Source: Rotaria sordida
Taxonomy: Eukaryota > Rotifera > Eurotatoria > Philodinida > Philodinidae
Length of the DNA stretch: 64,000 nt
Assembly (NCBI GenBank): GCA_905250125.1
Contig: CAJNOL010000412.1
Coordinates: 1 to 64,000 of the forward strand
Direction: 5' to 3'
Shown here: positions 46,101 through 57,614 of the stretch, one piece after another
Layout of the letters: every line of letters starts with the position of its first letter
Position numbering within the stretch: the first letter of the stretch is position 1
The notes under the pieces: generated by a model
What the model was told of the DNA's origin: nothing
Databases searched by the model: none
The model's input: only the letters and a program-made list of their open reading frames with translations
Made by a program: the position numbers and the translations under genes

Positions 46101-48319
46101 AAAAAGCGATTGAAATTCAAATGGATAATATGTCAAGTGGTCATCCTAAAATTCGTGCAAATTATTTTCTCATGGGAGATTGTTACTGTCGAATGGATAA
46201 GCTTGAATTGGCAACAGAATTCTATGATCAAGCTCAAGCACCGAATGAAAGTGAGAACGATGATGAGAAAGAAACAGAACAAGATGTAAAAGCATTACTT
46301 AGAATGTATTCTCATCTGTCCGAAGTCTTAGCTCAACAGAAAGATTTTACCACAGCAAGTATCCATCAACAAACAAGAATCGATACATTAAAAGAAATTC
46401 TTCCAACATTTATAGTTGAATTACTTGAAGACGAAGAAGCAACGAACATAACAATGGAACAATTACAAACAGTAGTAAAAAGTCGTCTTGGCTTAACCAA
46501 CAGCAATACATTTGCTCAAGTTCTACGAAATTTCGTATTTATTCGTCTCTGCCTCGCTCGAACTCTATTACAAGCGGAAGAAGATACGGATGATGATGAA
46601 GATGCAACTGATTTATATGAACAAGCGATTGAACTTCAATTAAAATTGACACTATTCGAAAGTAATGATGAACAAGATCTAACATATTGGTATGAAGAAT
46701 TAGGTAATGCCTATGATAAACTCTATTCGAGTATGAAGGAAACAACACGAGACAATCTGATTAAAGCACTTGAAGAAACAACAAATACAGATCGTCAACG
46801 ATCGATTGAATTTCGTCTTGGAAATCTCTATTATGACGAAGAGAATTTCACTGAAGCAGATCGATATTGGAAAAGTGCGTTGGAAAAAGTGAAAGATGAT
46901 CAAACTACGATTAAGACAGTAATTCAAAAACTAATTGAAAAGAATAAAGTGAACTTATCCAATTCGAAAGCAAATAGTGATGGTGATGATGAAGAAGAAG
47001 AAGAAGAAGAAGAAGAAGAAGAAAAAGAAGAAGAAAAAGAAGAAAAAGAGGATGAAGAACAAGATGTAAATGAACGACATGTTCAATCTGCTAAATCTCA
47101 ACGTCGTTTGTCGACGAAATCATTCATTGACAAGGAAAAATTGGAAGAAATTGCTCAAGCTTATCTAGATTTAAATGATGATAGAATGGCATTGAAATAT
47201 TTCAAACGACACATTTCAAAATTGGAAGAAACGTTAACACCTACATGGTCTCAAACTGAATTTCAATCCGAACAATTACCGATGATCAAACTATTTTACT
47301 CTTTCCTGACAGAGGCCATCCATTCACTGTCGAATTCAACACAAATTCCTGATAAAAATATTTGGATCAATTTGTTACAAGCTTACATGAAAACCTTCAC
47401 CATAGCAGTACGAATGGCTGATTCGTTCGATCAAGTGTCCGGATCAATGGTGGCCATGTTTGACATCTGCCAAAAGTTGTACGAGGTTCCAAATAATCTC
47501 ATTACACTCTTTGATCTGATATTCAAAAACGAACTATCAGATGATCTCCAATGGAATCAACTCGCAGATTTAATTCCACCAGCTGAATCAATCCTTATGT
47601 TTATGAAAATAGGACAATATCACCTTTCCAATCAAGATTGGATGAAGGCATTACATATTTATCGTCTTCTTCAAGATAATATTCACAAGCAAGTAACACT
47701 GAAATGTGCCATTAATTATGGTATATTAAAATTATTAGAATCATATATTGTAGTAGATGAAGAGTATCGTCCAAATATCATGGTTGTTGATATTTATTCA
47801 TCGTCTATTCCCATCTTCGATCGAATTATTCTCTGTCGATTAATTATCTCTTACATGACTGAGATGGAAAATAATGAAGGCATTAGTCAATTCAAGAAAG
47901 AATTAGTCAATTTACAGAAAGAAGTATGGACAAATATCACTTTGAAGGAAACTGATGGCATTGGTCAAACGCTGGTCAAATTTGATCAGAGTACTCTTGC
48001 TTGTTGGTATTGGACTGAAGTGCAAACGCTCTACAATGAAACATTACCGAACTCTATTGTCACTCGTCTGTATTCTACGGATTCAACATTTGAACAAATT
48101 TATCGTGCAGTACAAGAAATGAATAATGATCTTTACAATAATATAATCTCCTTGGTACAAAGCTATGAGAAGATGTCGGAATATGAAGAGAAAGGTGAAT
48201 GTATAGATGATGCTTGTCAATCACTTGAGAAGGCCATCGTCATTTGGAAAAAGATACCGTTATTCAAAGAACGATTTCAACAATTGCAAATGAAAGTAGA
48301 AAAATTGAAAACTGAATAA
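43131..48319 (+). CDS. arginine-type ADP-ribosyltransferase fused to TPR array
   Basis: Exons 43131-43574, 43638-43751 and 43955-48319 join in frame into about 1640 residues. The ATG at 43131 is the first in frame, but the frame is open to 43068, so an upstream exon is possible. Residues 1-220 are a disordered Pro/Ser-rich leader and a linker. The ART domain (about 221-360) has the R-S-E signature: Arg264 in VYRAD, Ser294-Thr-Ser in GFISTSRN, and Glu347-Glu-Glu349 in REEEVLF followed by STFQI. This predicts transfer of ADP-ribose from NAD+ to arginine. Roughly a dozen TPR-like repeats follow (for example IFNNIGQTHLGLNQLEEAKQNLEEGI), which normally bind partner proteins. A Glu/Lys-rich tract encoded by a GAA repeat (46992-47060) splits the array. 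No signal peptide, so intracellular. ART-TPR fusions are expanded in bdelloids. Target unknown. Confidence 0.88.
46992..47060 (+). repeat. GAA/GAT microsatellite coding for poly-Glu
   Basis: An uninterrupted run of GAA codons with scattered AAA and GAG encodes about 23 acidic residues with a few lysines inside the ART-TPR protein. It is in frame and likely length-variable; it may be a flexible acidic linker between two TPR blocks. Confidence 0.9.
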
Positions 48320-49719
48320 CTAGTTTATGCTTATGTGAAGTCTCTATTAACATTGAAATATAACTCATTTGCTTTCGTGTTTTGTCTACGTCACTTTTTG
48401 TTTATCATAACAATGACCATTTTCCTGAAATACGGATTGAACTAGTGAATTTTTTATCTTAATAAAAGATTTGAAATCATTTTCTTAAAATTGAATCGAA
48501 AAAGTTGTGGGGGTGGCAGTAGTTGTGGCTGTGAGCCTGAATAAATGGGTGTTGATGAAGAGAAAAACATAAAAAAACTAATATACCAAATGTCATGCAA
48601 AGATTGCGAACTTAGCTATTATAGCGAGACTAGCAGAGAAATAGCGGTACGAATGAAAGAGTATCAAGACGACATATGAAATGCATATGAGAACTCAAAC
48701 GTTGTGCAGTATGTTCTTCAAAAATATCACTCTTTTGACTTTAATAATGTAAAAGTCTTGTTACTCGAAACAGATTAGAGGAGAAAAATAACAAAAGAAA
48801 GCGTTTTTTGCGCATTATAGCTATAGAAAGTCATCAAATGACGTAAAAAATAAATTTAAAATATTTGTCTAAAACATGAAAATCACCTGCAACAAAACAA
48901 AAATCATAATAATTGTATATTATTTAGCATTACTATAACCTCTACAACTGATATAACATAAACCAATAATCATGCATAATTTACTTATCCCAAATACAAT
49001 TCACCATAATACTCTATAATAATTATACTATTACTCATCATGTACAAAAAATGTTAGATATACACTACTTATCCATCGGATACTACTACACTAATAATCA
49101 CTCTTATTTGACAGTTATCATTTCTTATTGTCTAATTTACCAATTACCTTCATTACCGATTATAAGTGTCCAACAATTACTATCGATATTTGACCAACAT
49201 ATAGATATCTATATTTTTTAATCTACTCGAATTATGAACTAATGATTTAAATGTATACAATAATGAAAAATATTATTTCCACTCTCTATTATAATAAAGA
49301 TGAATAAAACCGTGTCCTTTATTAATGACATGTGAATGGGTCGAAAAAACCAAATGTTTTTCGAACATATATTCACGAATATATAGTTCTTTTATTCAAT
49401 TATATTGGTTTGTTAACTAATTAGTTCCTTTTATCTTTTTTTCCTTTTGTTTATATGTGTAATACTTTTCTCTACCCTTGTTGTTGTTCCTTGACGATGA
49501 TGAGAATTCTTACTGAAAGCTTGAAATAAAGAAACTTGTGAATTTTGAAAACACTCTAATGTATTTCGTGACAGTTATTTACTTAATCATATATTCATAA
49601 AGTTTTATCTTTGTATTTTAGTAACTTTGCGATAGTTCTGATGTGCATAAAAAATAAAAAGAATATGTTTTGCATAATCGTTTCCACTGACTCTTTGTAT
49701 CCGAGAATGAATAATTGAA
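48320..49719. other. intergenic region between convergent ART-TPR and amine oxidase genes
   Basis: Nothing coding is seen. A one-arm telomere-like copy (GGGGGTGGCAGTAGTTGTGG ... GGGTGTTGATGAAGAGAA) lies at about 48507-48570. The rest is AT-rich, with AATAATC-like words at 48890-49200. It should hold the 3' UTRs of both genes. Confidence 0.55.
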
Positions 49720-51048
49720 TTAAGACTGTTCAAGTTTCTCTAAGATACGTAGCGCTTCACGCTGTCCACTTTCAAACGCACTGTCAACATAACCGATCGA
49801 TCCACTATAATTTGTATGTTCACCAGCCCAATGTACACGACCATCATGAGACTCGCGTGCTAGATCTTTCACAGTTTCTAAATCAGTTCCCACAGCAAAG
49901 TATGAGTACGATCCACATGAGTATGGATCATATGTCCATCTTGTTACTAACCATTTAATAGGATCAGTCATTAGCGGATAGATTCGACGGAGAGAAATAA
50001 CTAGTGTTTTAACTATCTCTTCATCACTTTGTTGTTCTAAATCACGTGCATGGCTGCCAGCAATATACAAGACTAGAATACGAGCTTCAGGAATACAGAC
50101 ATAAAACTGATAATAATGATTCGTAATAACATCAATGTTTTGTAATTTCTCATCCCAAAATATGGATGAAAATTGAAGAAAAACTTTATTCAATAATCCA
50201 AAACCCATTTTATCAATAGCTGTTATTTTCCAATCAGGTATGGATGGCATGAACACAATCGAATGTGCTTTTAAACAACCAAGTGGTATAGTAATGAGAA
50301 CATATTTACATGAGTAATGACGACCATTTAATGTCGAAATATGAATAAGTCTATTCGATTGATTGGAAATATCAATCTGAGTAACAACAGTGTTAAACTC
50401 GATAGGAAGATTATTTTGATCGACTATCTGCTTGATGAATGAACCCAATCCATCAGAAATTGTGAGAATGGGTGCATCGATGTTACCTTCTCCGATTTCA
50501 CAAGATTTGGTTGAGATTTCAGTTAGATTTGCTCCTTCGTGATCTTCGATGGAAGCAAGACACATACCAACAAGACGTCGCATTTTTTCGTTTTCAATCT
50601 TCGCGTATTCATCACGAATGACATCGAATATAGAGATATCTTCTTTATCGGATGGATATTTTTCAATGATTGTACAATATTGTTCAAAGATTATCTCGGC
50701 TTCATCAATCAAATTCAGTGGAATCAGTTTACCATCTGTATCGAAGGTGTTTGTTTTCAATCTATCATACGTATTATTATCAATTCGGTCTTTGTCTGAT
50801 GGAGAATAATAAGTATAAAAAGGATTATCTGGATGATAATGATGTAGCCAACGAGCTCCTAAATCGACAGGAGCTTTTGCACCAAAGGTTTGCGTGTCGG
50901 TAAACGTTCGACCACCTGCATGATTACGAGCTTCGAGAATGATAAAACGAGTAGTTGATTGACATTTTTGTAATTGAAGTGCAGCACCAATACCGGCTGC
51001 ACCACATCCAATGATGATGAGATCGAAGAGACAGTTGGATGTCAACAT
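49720..51048 (-). CDS. flavin-containing amine oxidase (polyamine oxidase type)
   Basis: A single-exon frame of 442 residues, close to the usual length of soluble polyamine oxidases. The N-terminal Rossmann motif is IIIGCGAAGIGAA (Gly14, Gly16, Gly19), followed by ILEARNHAGGRT, the ADP-ribose and flavin contact motif. DLGARWLHHYHPDNP covers the catalytic flavin-facing segment. Lys in LLNKVFLQF matches the conserved lysine near N5 of FAD. The C-terminal FAD motif is WAGEHTNYSGSIGYVDSAFESGQREA. The family oxidises spermine, spermidine or their acetyl forms, releasing an aldehyde and H2O2; N1-acetyl preference cannot be told here. No signal peptide or peroxisomal SKL end (it ends EQS), so cytosolic by default. 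The start gives the FAD motif its normal distance from the N-terminus. Confidence 0.88.
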   Translation of the reverse strand: MLTSNCLFDLIIIGCGAAGIGAALQLQKCQSTTRFIILEARNHAGGRTFTDTQTFGAKAPVDLGARWLHHYHPDNPFYTYYSPSDKDRIDNNTYDRLKTNTFDTDGKLIPLNLIDEAEIIFEQYCTIIEKYPSDKEDISIFDVIRDEYAKIENEKMRRLVGMCLASIEDHEGANLTEISTKSCEIGEGNIDAPILTISDGLGSFIKQIVDQNNLPIEFNTVVTQIDISNQSNRLIHISTLNGRHYSCKYVLITIPLGCLKAHSIVFMPSIPDWKITAIDKMGFGLLNKVFLQFSSIFWDEKLQNIDVITNHYYQFYVCIPEARILVLYIAGSHARDLEQQSDEEIVKTLVISLRRIYPLMTDPIKWLVTRWTYDPYSCGSYSYFAVGTDLETVKDLARESHDGRVHWAGEHTNYSGSIGYVDSAFESGQREALRILEKLEQS

Positions 51049-52435
51049 TGTTTCTATATCACGCTTACCTGAGTAATAAAACCGTCGTTATTTTCGCAAG
51101 AAATGGAGAAGAAAAGAAAGAATCTCCAGCGTATCAAGAATTGTCAGAGTTTTTTTTATATCATGAAGGATCATGAAAATAAAGATGTCGTACTCTTCTG
51201 GTAGGTAATAAAAACCCTAGGCTATTTAGGGTGTGGATGCAGATGACAATAGTAACACCCATCCACACCCACACTCACACACTTGATATTTAAATACGTC
51301 GAAAAAAAGCAAAATTAAATAAATAAGAAATCATAAAAAAATAATAATAAACTTTTACCAAATTCTAAAATAAAATTGGATGTTGTTATGTTAAATTAAT
51401 TTTAAATAAATCATTATTATTCGAATCAGATGTTTCAGTGATATTCTCAGGTTCTTTACGAAGAACAAGTGGACTTAAATAGTGTATAGTTATAGGCTGT
51501 GACGATGATTGAAGATGACCAAAAGAATAAAATAACCATAATTAATTCAATACCAAAAGAAAATAAAACTAAAGATTTTTTGATAAAGTATCGAAGGTTC
51601 AAAAATTCGGTCCAAGAAATTTTCGACTCGGCCGAAAATTTCAGTGACTTTTCGCTCTGATCCAAAATTCCGAATATTTTTCAACCGGGGCCGAAATTCA
51701 TGTAACTCAAAATATTCGAAAAAAAAATTAATCTTAGAATGATTGTTTCATTTTTTCTATTACTATTTGTTGTGTATAATTATTGATTGATGTTCTCACT
51801 GTAGTGAATCATCATTCCTATAAAAATAAATTTATACCTATATTTTTCTCCGAAATTTTCATTGAACTTTATTTAGTATTCATTGCACCATTATCCTACA
51901 AAAACAAATTAAATCTTCTTTCAATAGATATTTTTTTTTCTTCGATCCTTAGTTTTATTAAATGTCATCGATCGAAAGAAAAGTAAATATGTAAATTAAT
52001 CTTGAAATGAAATTAAGAAAGAAAAAAACGAAAAAGTAACAATGAGTAAAGGATTAAGTAACATCACAATATTGTAACTGTGGCTTTACAGCACAAAAGG
52101 AGAGAGAGAAACAGAAATTATTTCTTGTTCAAAGAATAGATTATGTCAATACTCAATAAACCATAAGAGACAAAATGAAGAAAAAAAACACATAACAATG
52201 AAAATGCTTTTCTGACCGTGATAACTACACTTTTCCACACCATACAATCATTTGTTTTGTTTCTTAAAAAATAAAATTAATTGTTTTTTTTTTAATTTAT
52301 AAATTATTCGTTTACCTTTTATTCGACCTTCATTTGTGATTGTATTTGATGATTATCTTCTTTTTTTGTGATTGTATGCACTTTCTGAACATAAATAGCT
52401 AATATAAACGTATGATAAAATATATGATAACTTAC
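51049..52435. other. intergenic region with one telomere-like hairpin
   Basis: A hairpin of the telomere-like family lies at 51227-51285. A short stretch at about 51595-51720 repeats AATTTTCGACTCGG / CCGGGGCCGAAATT words in both orientations. No gene is supported. Confidence 0.5.
51227..51285. repeat. telomere-like hairpin element
   Basis: TAGGGTGTGGATGCAGATG arm, short loop, and ACACCCATCCACACCCACAC arm. Confidence 0.7.
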
Positions 52436-52857
52436 AATTATTCAGATAATCACTACGATAAAAATTAAAAAGTATATCAACCAAATTATTTTTATCAAGT
52501 TTTAGAAATAATAAATCCGTATTGTGCCACATAAATTTCAATAAATTAGACAAATGATCGGTTCGAATATTCAGGTTGTGTAAGATTTCTTCGGTCAGAC
52601 GAGTACTATCAGCTAAATTTTCAAAAAATACAAATGTGGTTATTATTTTGAATGAACATCTTACTTGCATCGGTCTTAGCATATTTTTGTATGAAGTAAT
52701 GTATTTTTTTATTAAGTTTAACTTTTAATTCTTGACGAGTTTGCCGATCTTGTGCCTTGCATCTCTTCAATAAACCTCTATTCGAGACCTTGCTATAAAC
52801 TAATGCAGATTTTCCATCACTTCCACCTGTTGAATCATCCTCTGATAAATCTGATAG
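52436..52857 (-). pseudogene. two-exon gene fragment of unknown identity
   Basis: On the minus strand a frame from about 52857 encodes ILSDLSEDDSTGGSDGKSALVYSK and a basic stretch, ending at 52665 before GTAAG. After a 52-nt intron the exon 52612-52436 continues in frame with DSTRLTEEILHNLNIR and LLKFMWHNTDLLFLKLDKNN, and ends before GTAAGTTATC. The two exons have good splice sites and protein-like composition. No upstream start exists: the left edge runs into a telomere-like hairpin at about 52865. The first acceptor downstream (after TATGTTCAG at about 52391) gives a stop at once. I do not recognise the family. It is either a gene truncated at its 5' end or the last exons of a gene whose start I cannot find. 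Confidence 0.5.
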
Positions 52858-54087
52858 AATCAGATGTTGGGTGTGAGTGTGGGTTAGGAGGAGACCTACA
52901 TACTACGCTCTCATAAAACACAACCGGCAATATATGAGTTTTCTGCGGACCTGGATCTGAGTGTTGTATAGAAAGACACCTACCATTTTCAACATATCGG
53001 TTTTTCTTGATATTGAGGGTATGGGTGTTGATGAAGAATATTTGTTCACTCACACTCTGCAAATAGATTTTGGTAGATTGCTTGCATAATCAAGTGCAAG
53101 ATTCACATAACAAGCTCAATGCTTGATGATTGAATTCTTAGCCGTGCAAATATCAGAATCGATCCATCGAATAGAACTTGGTCACAATGCATTAATTTCA
53201 ATAGAGACTAGATATTGTTGATCAAACATATAATGCTGTTGTCATCACTTTCATTCCAGACTGGTGTACATAGGGACTTTTTTAGATGAATGGGATAATA
53301 TGAATTGTCGATCATGACATTGATCTTGACCGATTCAGTTTGAGAGAAAGAAAGTAATGGTATTTTTGTTAATTAATGAAGAGTAAAATGGAAAGACAGT
53401 GAAAAAACGAATAGATTTGAAATTTCATTGCCATCAGCAACTTAAAATTAACCGATTGGATTCACAACTCGTAGCTCACAATGTCGATACACTCTGATCG
53501 AAATAGTTTTTGGACAAATGTCGAAAGTCTAAACGATGATTTCGGAAATGAATATTGAGTAAAATGTTAAAGCGAGTTTTGAGATTTTCGAAGACGCGAG
53601 AAGATCAAGAACATCAAGAAAATCGAATAAATCGATCACGAATGCATTGAGAAACATTTTGAACGACATCTTCTCTTCTTCAAAAAACAATACGATAATA
53701 TTTTTTATGTCTGTAAGAAGTAGGTAAGAGTGTCGGTGTTAAAGAAAAGAACACCTTCAACAATCCACTTCACACTCCCATCTAACCTATCCGAAACCGA
53801 GTCGGAATGGAAAAAATTCATTGATTTCGATAATAAATTAACAAACTACTGTTGGGAGGGCCTTATAAATGTAAGATTTAACTACCAGGATAAAGTGAAA
53901 GAAATCGATAGAATTTAGTGTTTTCTTAGTTTTTCTGCTTCCTGCATATTTAATAGTAAACTCGAAACTTTTTTTTTTTCTTAATCAATAAAGTAAATCG
54001 ATAAAATTCTATTCTTGGTAATATGAAAAAGAGTAGCAACTATAAATATGCGCGTAGATATTAATATTTTTTTTTTCCTACAAATAA
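52858..54087. other. intergenic region with two or three telomere-like copies
   Basis: Copies lie at about 52865-52890, 53015-53060 (GAGGGTATGGGTGTTGATGAAG ... TTGTTCACTCACACTC) and 53728-53785 (GAGTGTCGGTGTTAAAGAAAAG ... CACACTCCC). The 62-codon frame at 53730 starts with GTG inside the last of these and is a shadow. Nothing else is seen. Confidence 0.5.
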
Positions 54088-54582
54088 ATGGTAATCAGTT
54101 TTTTAACTTATCGTTTATTATCTATTCTTATTGGAATTCTTTATCCATTATATCAAACATATAAATCAATAAAATATCAATATTATGATCAATATCAATC
54201 ATTATTATGTTATTGGATATTATTTAGTTTATTTCAAATATATGAATTTCTATTTGATCAAATTATTTCATTAATTATACCATTTTATTATGAATTAAAA
54301 TTATTTTTTATTTTTTGGTTAACATATAAAAATATTTCACAATTATTATTTTATCATTTTATTTTAATCTATTTAAATAAATATGAAAATGATATTGATT
54401 ATTTATTTAATAATATAATAAATCGTTTAACAGAATTATTTCTTAAATTTATTTTATTAATACTTAATCAACAACAAACAATTAAAAAAATCGATCAATT
54501 TGAAAATCAAGGTGATCATATGCGATTAAAAACAAATTTTGCTGCACAATCTCGAAGATTAAATTTTATTCAACGAAAATAA
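54088..54582 (+). CDS. REEP1-4-like ER-shaping protein (TB2/DP1/HVA22 family)
   Basis: A single exon of 164 residues. The start MVISFLTYRLLSILIGILYPLYQTYKSIK matches the REEP1-4 N-terminus (MVS..ISR.VVLIFG.LYPAY.SYKAVK), and YWILFSLFQIYEFLFDQIISLIIPFYYELKLFFIFWL matches the family core, with its two hydrophobic hairpins and the PFYYELK motif. These proteins wedge into the ER membrane and stabilise tubules; REEP1-4 also link ER to microtubules through a C-terminal part. Here the C-terminus is only about 50 residues and lacks an extended microtubule-binding tail. Codons are extremely A/T-rich, like the neighbouring right-hand genes. Confidence 0.85.
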   Translation: MVISFLTYRLLSILIGILYPLYQTYKSIKYQYYDQYQSLLCYWILFSLFQIYEFLFDQIISLIIPFYYELKLFFIFWLTYKNISQLLFYHFILIYLNKYENDIDYLFNNIINRLTELFLKFILLILNQQQTIKKIDQFENQGDHMRLKTNFAAQSRRLNFIQRK

Positions 54583-55952
54583 ATCTTTTTTTTTTTGATA
54601 CAATTTTACATATGTCTGTAAACTTGGTAAATCGCTTACTTTTGATATTTATTACTATTTTAATGGATGCGTACATATTCAACATGTAAAATGAAATATA
54701 ATGAGTTTTATTGATTCACAACAAAACTTAATTACATATACATTACTAGTGGAAAAGATCTTTCCTTAAAAAGTTATCAACATCACAAAAAATGCGTTTT
54801 TTTAGTAAGGTTATGATAAATTTCGCCTTTTTTTTCCCTCATTTTTCTTTGTGATGCTTATAACTTTTTAAGGAAAGCTCGTAGCAAATATGGCAACCTC
54901 TCATTCTATTCAAAATTTTGTGCTTTGAAAAACTAATTTCCACAAAATCTTTTGGAACCTGAAAACTACTGTGTTTGATTTTTCAGAAATATTTCTCTCA
55001 TAGTTCATTTATGAAATTTCTGTATGGAATGCATTTAACAGAGGACTTCATTGGTTATTCAAACCGCTATTTTGATTTTAATCAGATGCTTGTTTTCTTA
55101 GACAAAGTCTAAAATACGTTGGTCCTATACTTTTGAACAGTATTGTAGATGACTTCTGAGGAAATCGCTTGAAATGATTCAAAGTTTTTGATATCATATC
55201 TGATACATTCTTAGAGAAGCTATAGGCCAGACTAAACTTAAAAAGAGATGAGCCTATGTTACGATTTGCCTGAGATATAGAAGTTTTTCTTGGAACAACT
55301 AGACTAATTTTGGCAAAAAAAAATCAAGACTATTTGGACTTTTGCAAAATTATGTCTAAAAACTCTGAGATTTTTTTTTATACAAGCTAGTCTAGTTGAG
55401 TCGTCTATGTGAACAAAGTTCGAGATTAAAATTCAAAAATAGAATCTTGCTGAATAATCAAAACTCAATAGAGAAGTTCTAATAAAATTTTTATATCTCA
55501 GAAAACTTGCAACATGAATCCATCTCCTCTTATGATTGTGATAATCTACAGATATCTCCTATTTAGATGGTAAACAGGTAGGTTAAAAGTTTCGAAACAC
55601 TTTAGGTGATGAATAATGGGTTAGATATTTATTGCTCATATAGAAATATCAATATTATTATGTCGACTTTAAATGATTTCCATGTATTTGAAATCATATT
55701 GCAAATTTTTCTAATAACAACAGCATACGACTCGACATTACACTGAATTTGTTTTTAAATATTTTGTTTGCATCAAAATGATTGATTTAGAATTCTCTTT
55801 ACTATTTATAAACAACAATAAAAATTAGATTAGATGAGTTTATATCACTGTTTTTTTGTCTATATATTTTTTAAAAACTTCTGTATATTATAAATTTACA
55901 TAATAAAAAACAATTAACCAAAACAAAAAATAAAATAAAATAAAGAAATAAG
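54583..55952. other. intergenic region with imperfect hairpin
   Basis: CTTTCCTTAAAAAGTTATCA at about 54760 pairs with its near-inverse at about 54865, with CATCACAAA/TTTGTGATG inside, forming an approximately 120-bp fold-back. A stretch at about 55100-55150 (GTTGGTCCTATACTTTTGAAC) resembles Tc1-type element ends, but I find no partner. No gene is supported. Confidence 0.5.
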
Positions 55953-57614
55953 TTAAACTTCATCTTCATCGTCACTCCATTGATCTCGATTTAAAATTTG
56001 TCCTAAAGATCTAGTTGTTTCATATCTTCGTTCTTGAGTTTTCATTGATAGTTCATAATCTTCTTGTTGTTTTTTAATAGCAGCCCAAACAAGTATATCA
56101 TCCGAACATGTATAAAGTTCAATAGATAAACGATTATATATACATGTACTAACTGGTAATAAATGACCATTTAATGTTGTTAAACGTTCACCAGATAAAA
56201 TATCATAAATACGAATTGATTTTCCAAATGGAACATAAACAAGACTTTTTGTTCGATCATGTTTCATTTGTGCACATGCTAATGTTATAATACGAATATT
56301 ATCAGTTAATATTGGACCATAATTAACAAGTAAACGTTGACCATTATTCACATTCCATAAATACATATGATTATCACCGCCAAGTGTTAATAAATGTGAA
56401 TTATCTGGTAAAAATTCTAGAGATTTTACACCACGATGATGAGCTATTGATGATGTTGATGTTGTTGTTCGAGAGTTTACTTGTTGATTATCTGTTAATA
56501 TATTATCACGATCAAGTGCCATATAATTTTTACGAGAACTACGAATGTCAGTAAAAAGTACTTGTCCATCGGCTCTACAAACATTAAAAAAAATACAATG
56601 AAGATTCAATAATTTAAAAAATAAAATTCAAACGATTTATATTTTTGATAAAACGTTATGTAAGATGTATGAAGTACAGCTTTCTATCCAGATTTTTCCT
56701 TCGGAATTTATCATTTGACCTTCTTAATCATCTCCTAAATCTGCTCTTCTGTGCAAAAATGTATTTGATCATGTACTTATTGTAAAAGTTATATAACTTT
56801 TGAAAGTTGGTTTTTTATTCAATTATATGAATGTAAAAAGAAGAAATTCTTTCTTACCCTGCACTAGCTAATAAATGTGGATTATTATTAAACCATTTAA
56901 CTAAACATATTCCTTTTTTATTATGTGCATGAATTATATGTGAATTTGAACCAGTTCGAATATCAATTAAACGTAAATCTCCATTTTCATGTCCAATTGC
57001 AATAATTGATGTATTTGTTGTTGATGACATATGAGCTGAATAAGCAAAATTATTAAATTCATATTCATCAGCTGTCTAAAACAATCAAAATTGATTTATA
57101 TTTAATTATATGTGTGTATGTTTTTTTTGCTTCTATTTACTTTCACTCGATTTGTATCCCAGATTTTAAGTTTTTTATCTAAACCGAGAGTTATAAATAA
57201 ACCATTATCATTTGGATACCATAAAAGTGAACAAATATTATTTGTATGATGTTCTTGATTAGAATTTCGATCAATTTGAAATATAATTGGATGTTTTACA
57301 ACTAAATTTGAAGGAAACATATCATGACAACATATATGTCCATTAGCACCACCAGATAAAAGACTAAAATAATTAAATTAAAAAAAATAATTAAAAATTT
57401 AATGAATATAATTTTTAATTTACTATCGATATTCTGATTGTTCTAAAGACATTGTTGATATTGATGAATGATGATAAGATGTTAAATTTCGATATTTACA
57501 TAGAGTAAAATTAGCAAGACGTCGTGTTTGTTCAATATGAATAAAAGAATTTTCAAGACCATATTCACGTGCGCGTAATAAATTTACACTACTTGGTACA
57601 CGATATTTATTCAT
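55953..57614 (-). CDS. ERCC8: ERCC8/CSA homologue, WD40 adaptor of transcription-coupled repair
   Basis: Four exons (57614-57424, 57363-57141, 57075-56858, 56574-55953) join in frame into 417 residues (human CSA has 396). The order of blocks follows human CSA closely: LLSGGANGHICCHDM, LLWYPNDNGLFITLGLDKKLKIWDTN, then TADEYEFNNFAYSAHMS, IGHENGDLRLIDIRTGSNSHIIHAH, then AHHRGVKSLEFLPDNSHLLTLGGDNHMYLWN, LVNYGPILTDN, VYVPFGKSIRIYDILSGERLTTLNGHLLPVSTCIYN and LYTCSDDILVWA, ending in the acidic WSDDEDEV like the human WSSSDEE. In other animals it is the substrate receptor of a CUL4-DDB1 ubiquitin ligase acting at stalled RNA polymerase II. Nothing in the sequence suggests loss. It is divergent with the coiled-coil gene, starts 648 bp apart. 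Confidence 0.9.

Noticed and set aside
50539-50903. Plus-strand frames opposite the amine oxidase
   Set aside because: They are antisense shadows of a 442-residue gene with clear FAD motifs.
53730-53918. 62-codon frame as a small gene
   Set aside because: It begins with GTG inside a telomere-like hairpin copy and has no recognisable exon neighbours.
55085-55150. Tc1-type terminal sequence
   Set aside because: The words resemble Tc1-family ends, but no inverted partner was found within 1 kb, so no element is called.
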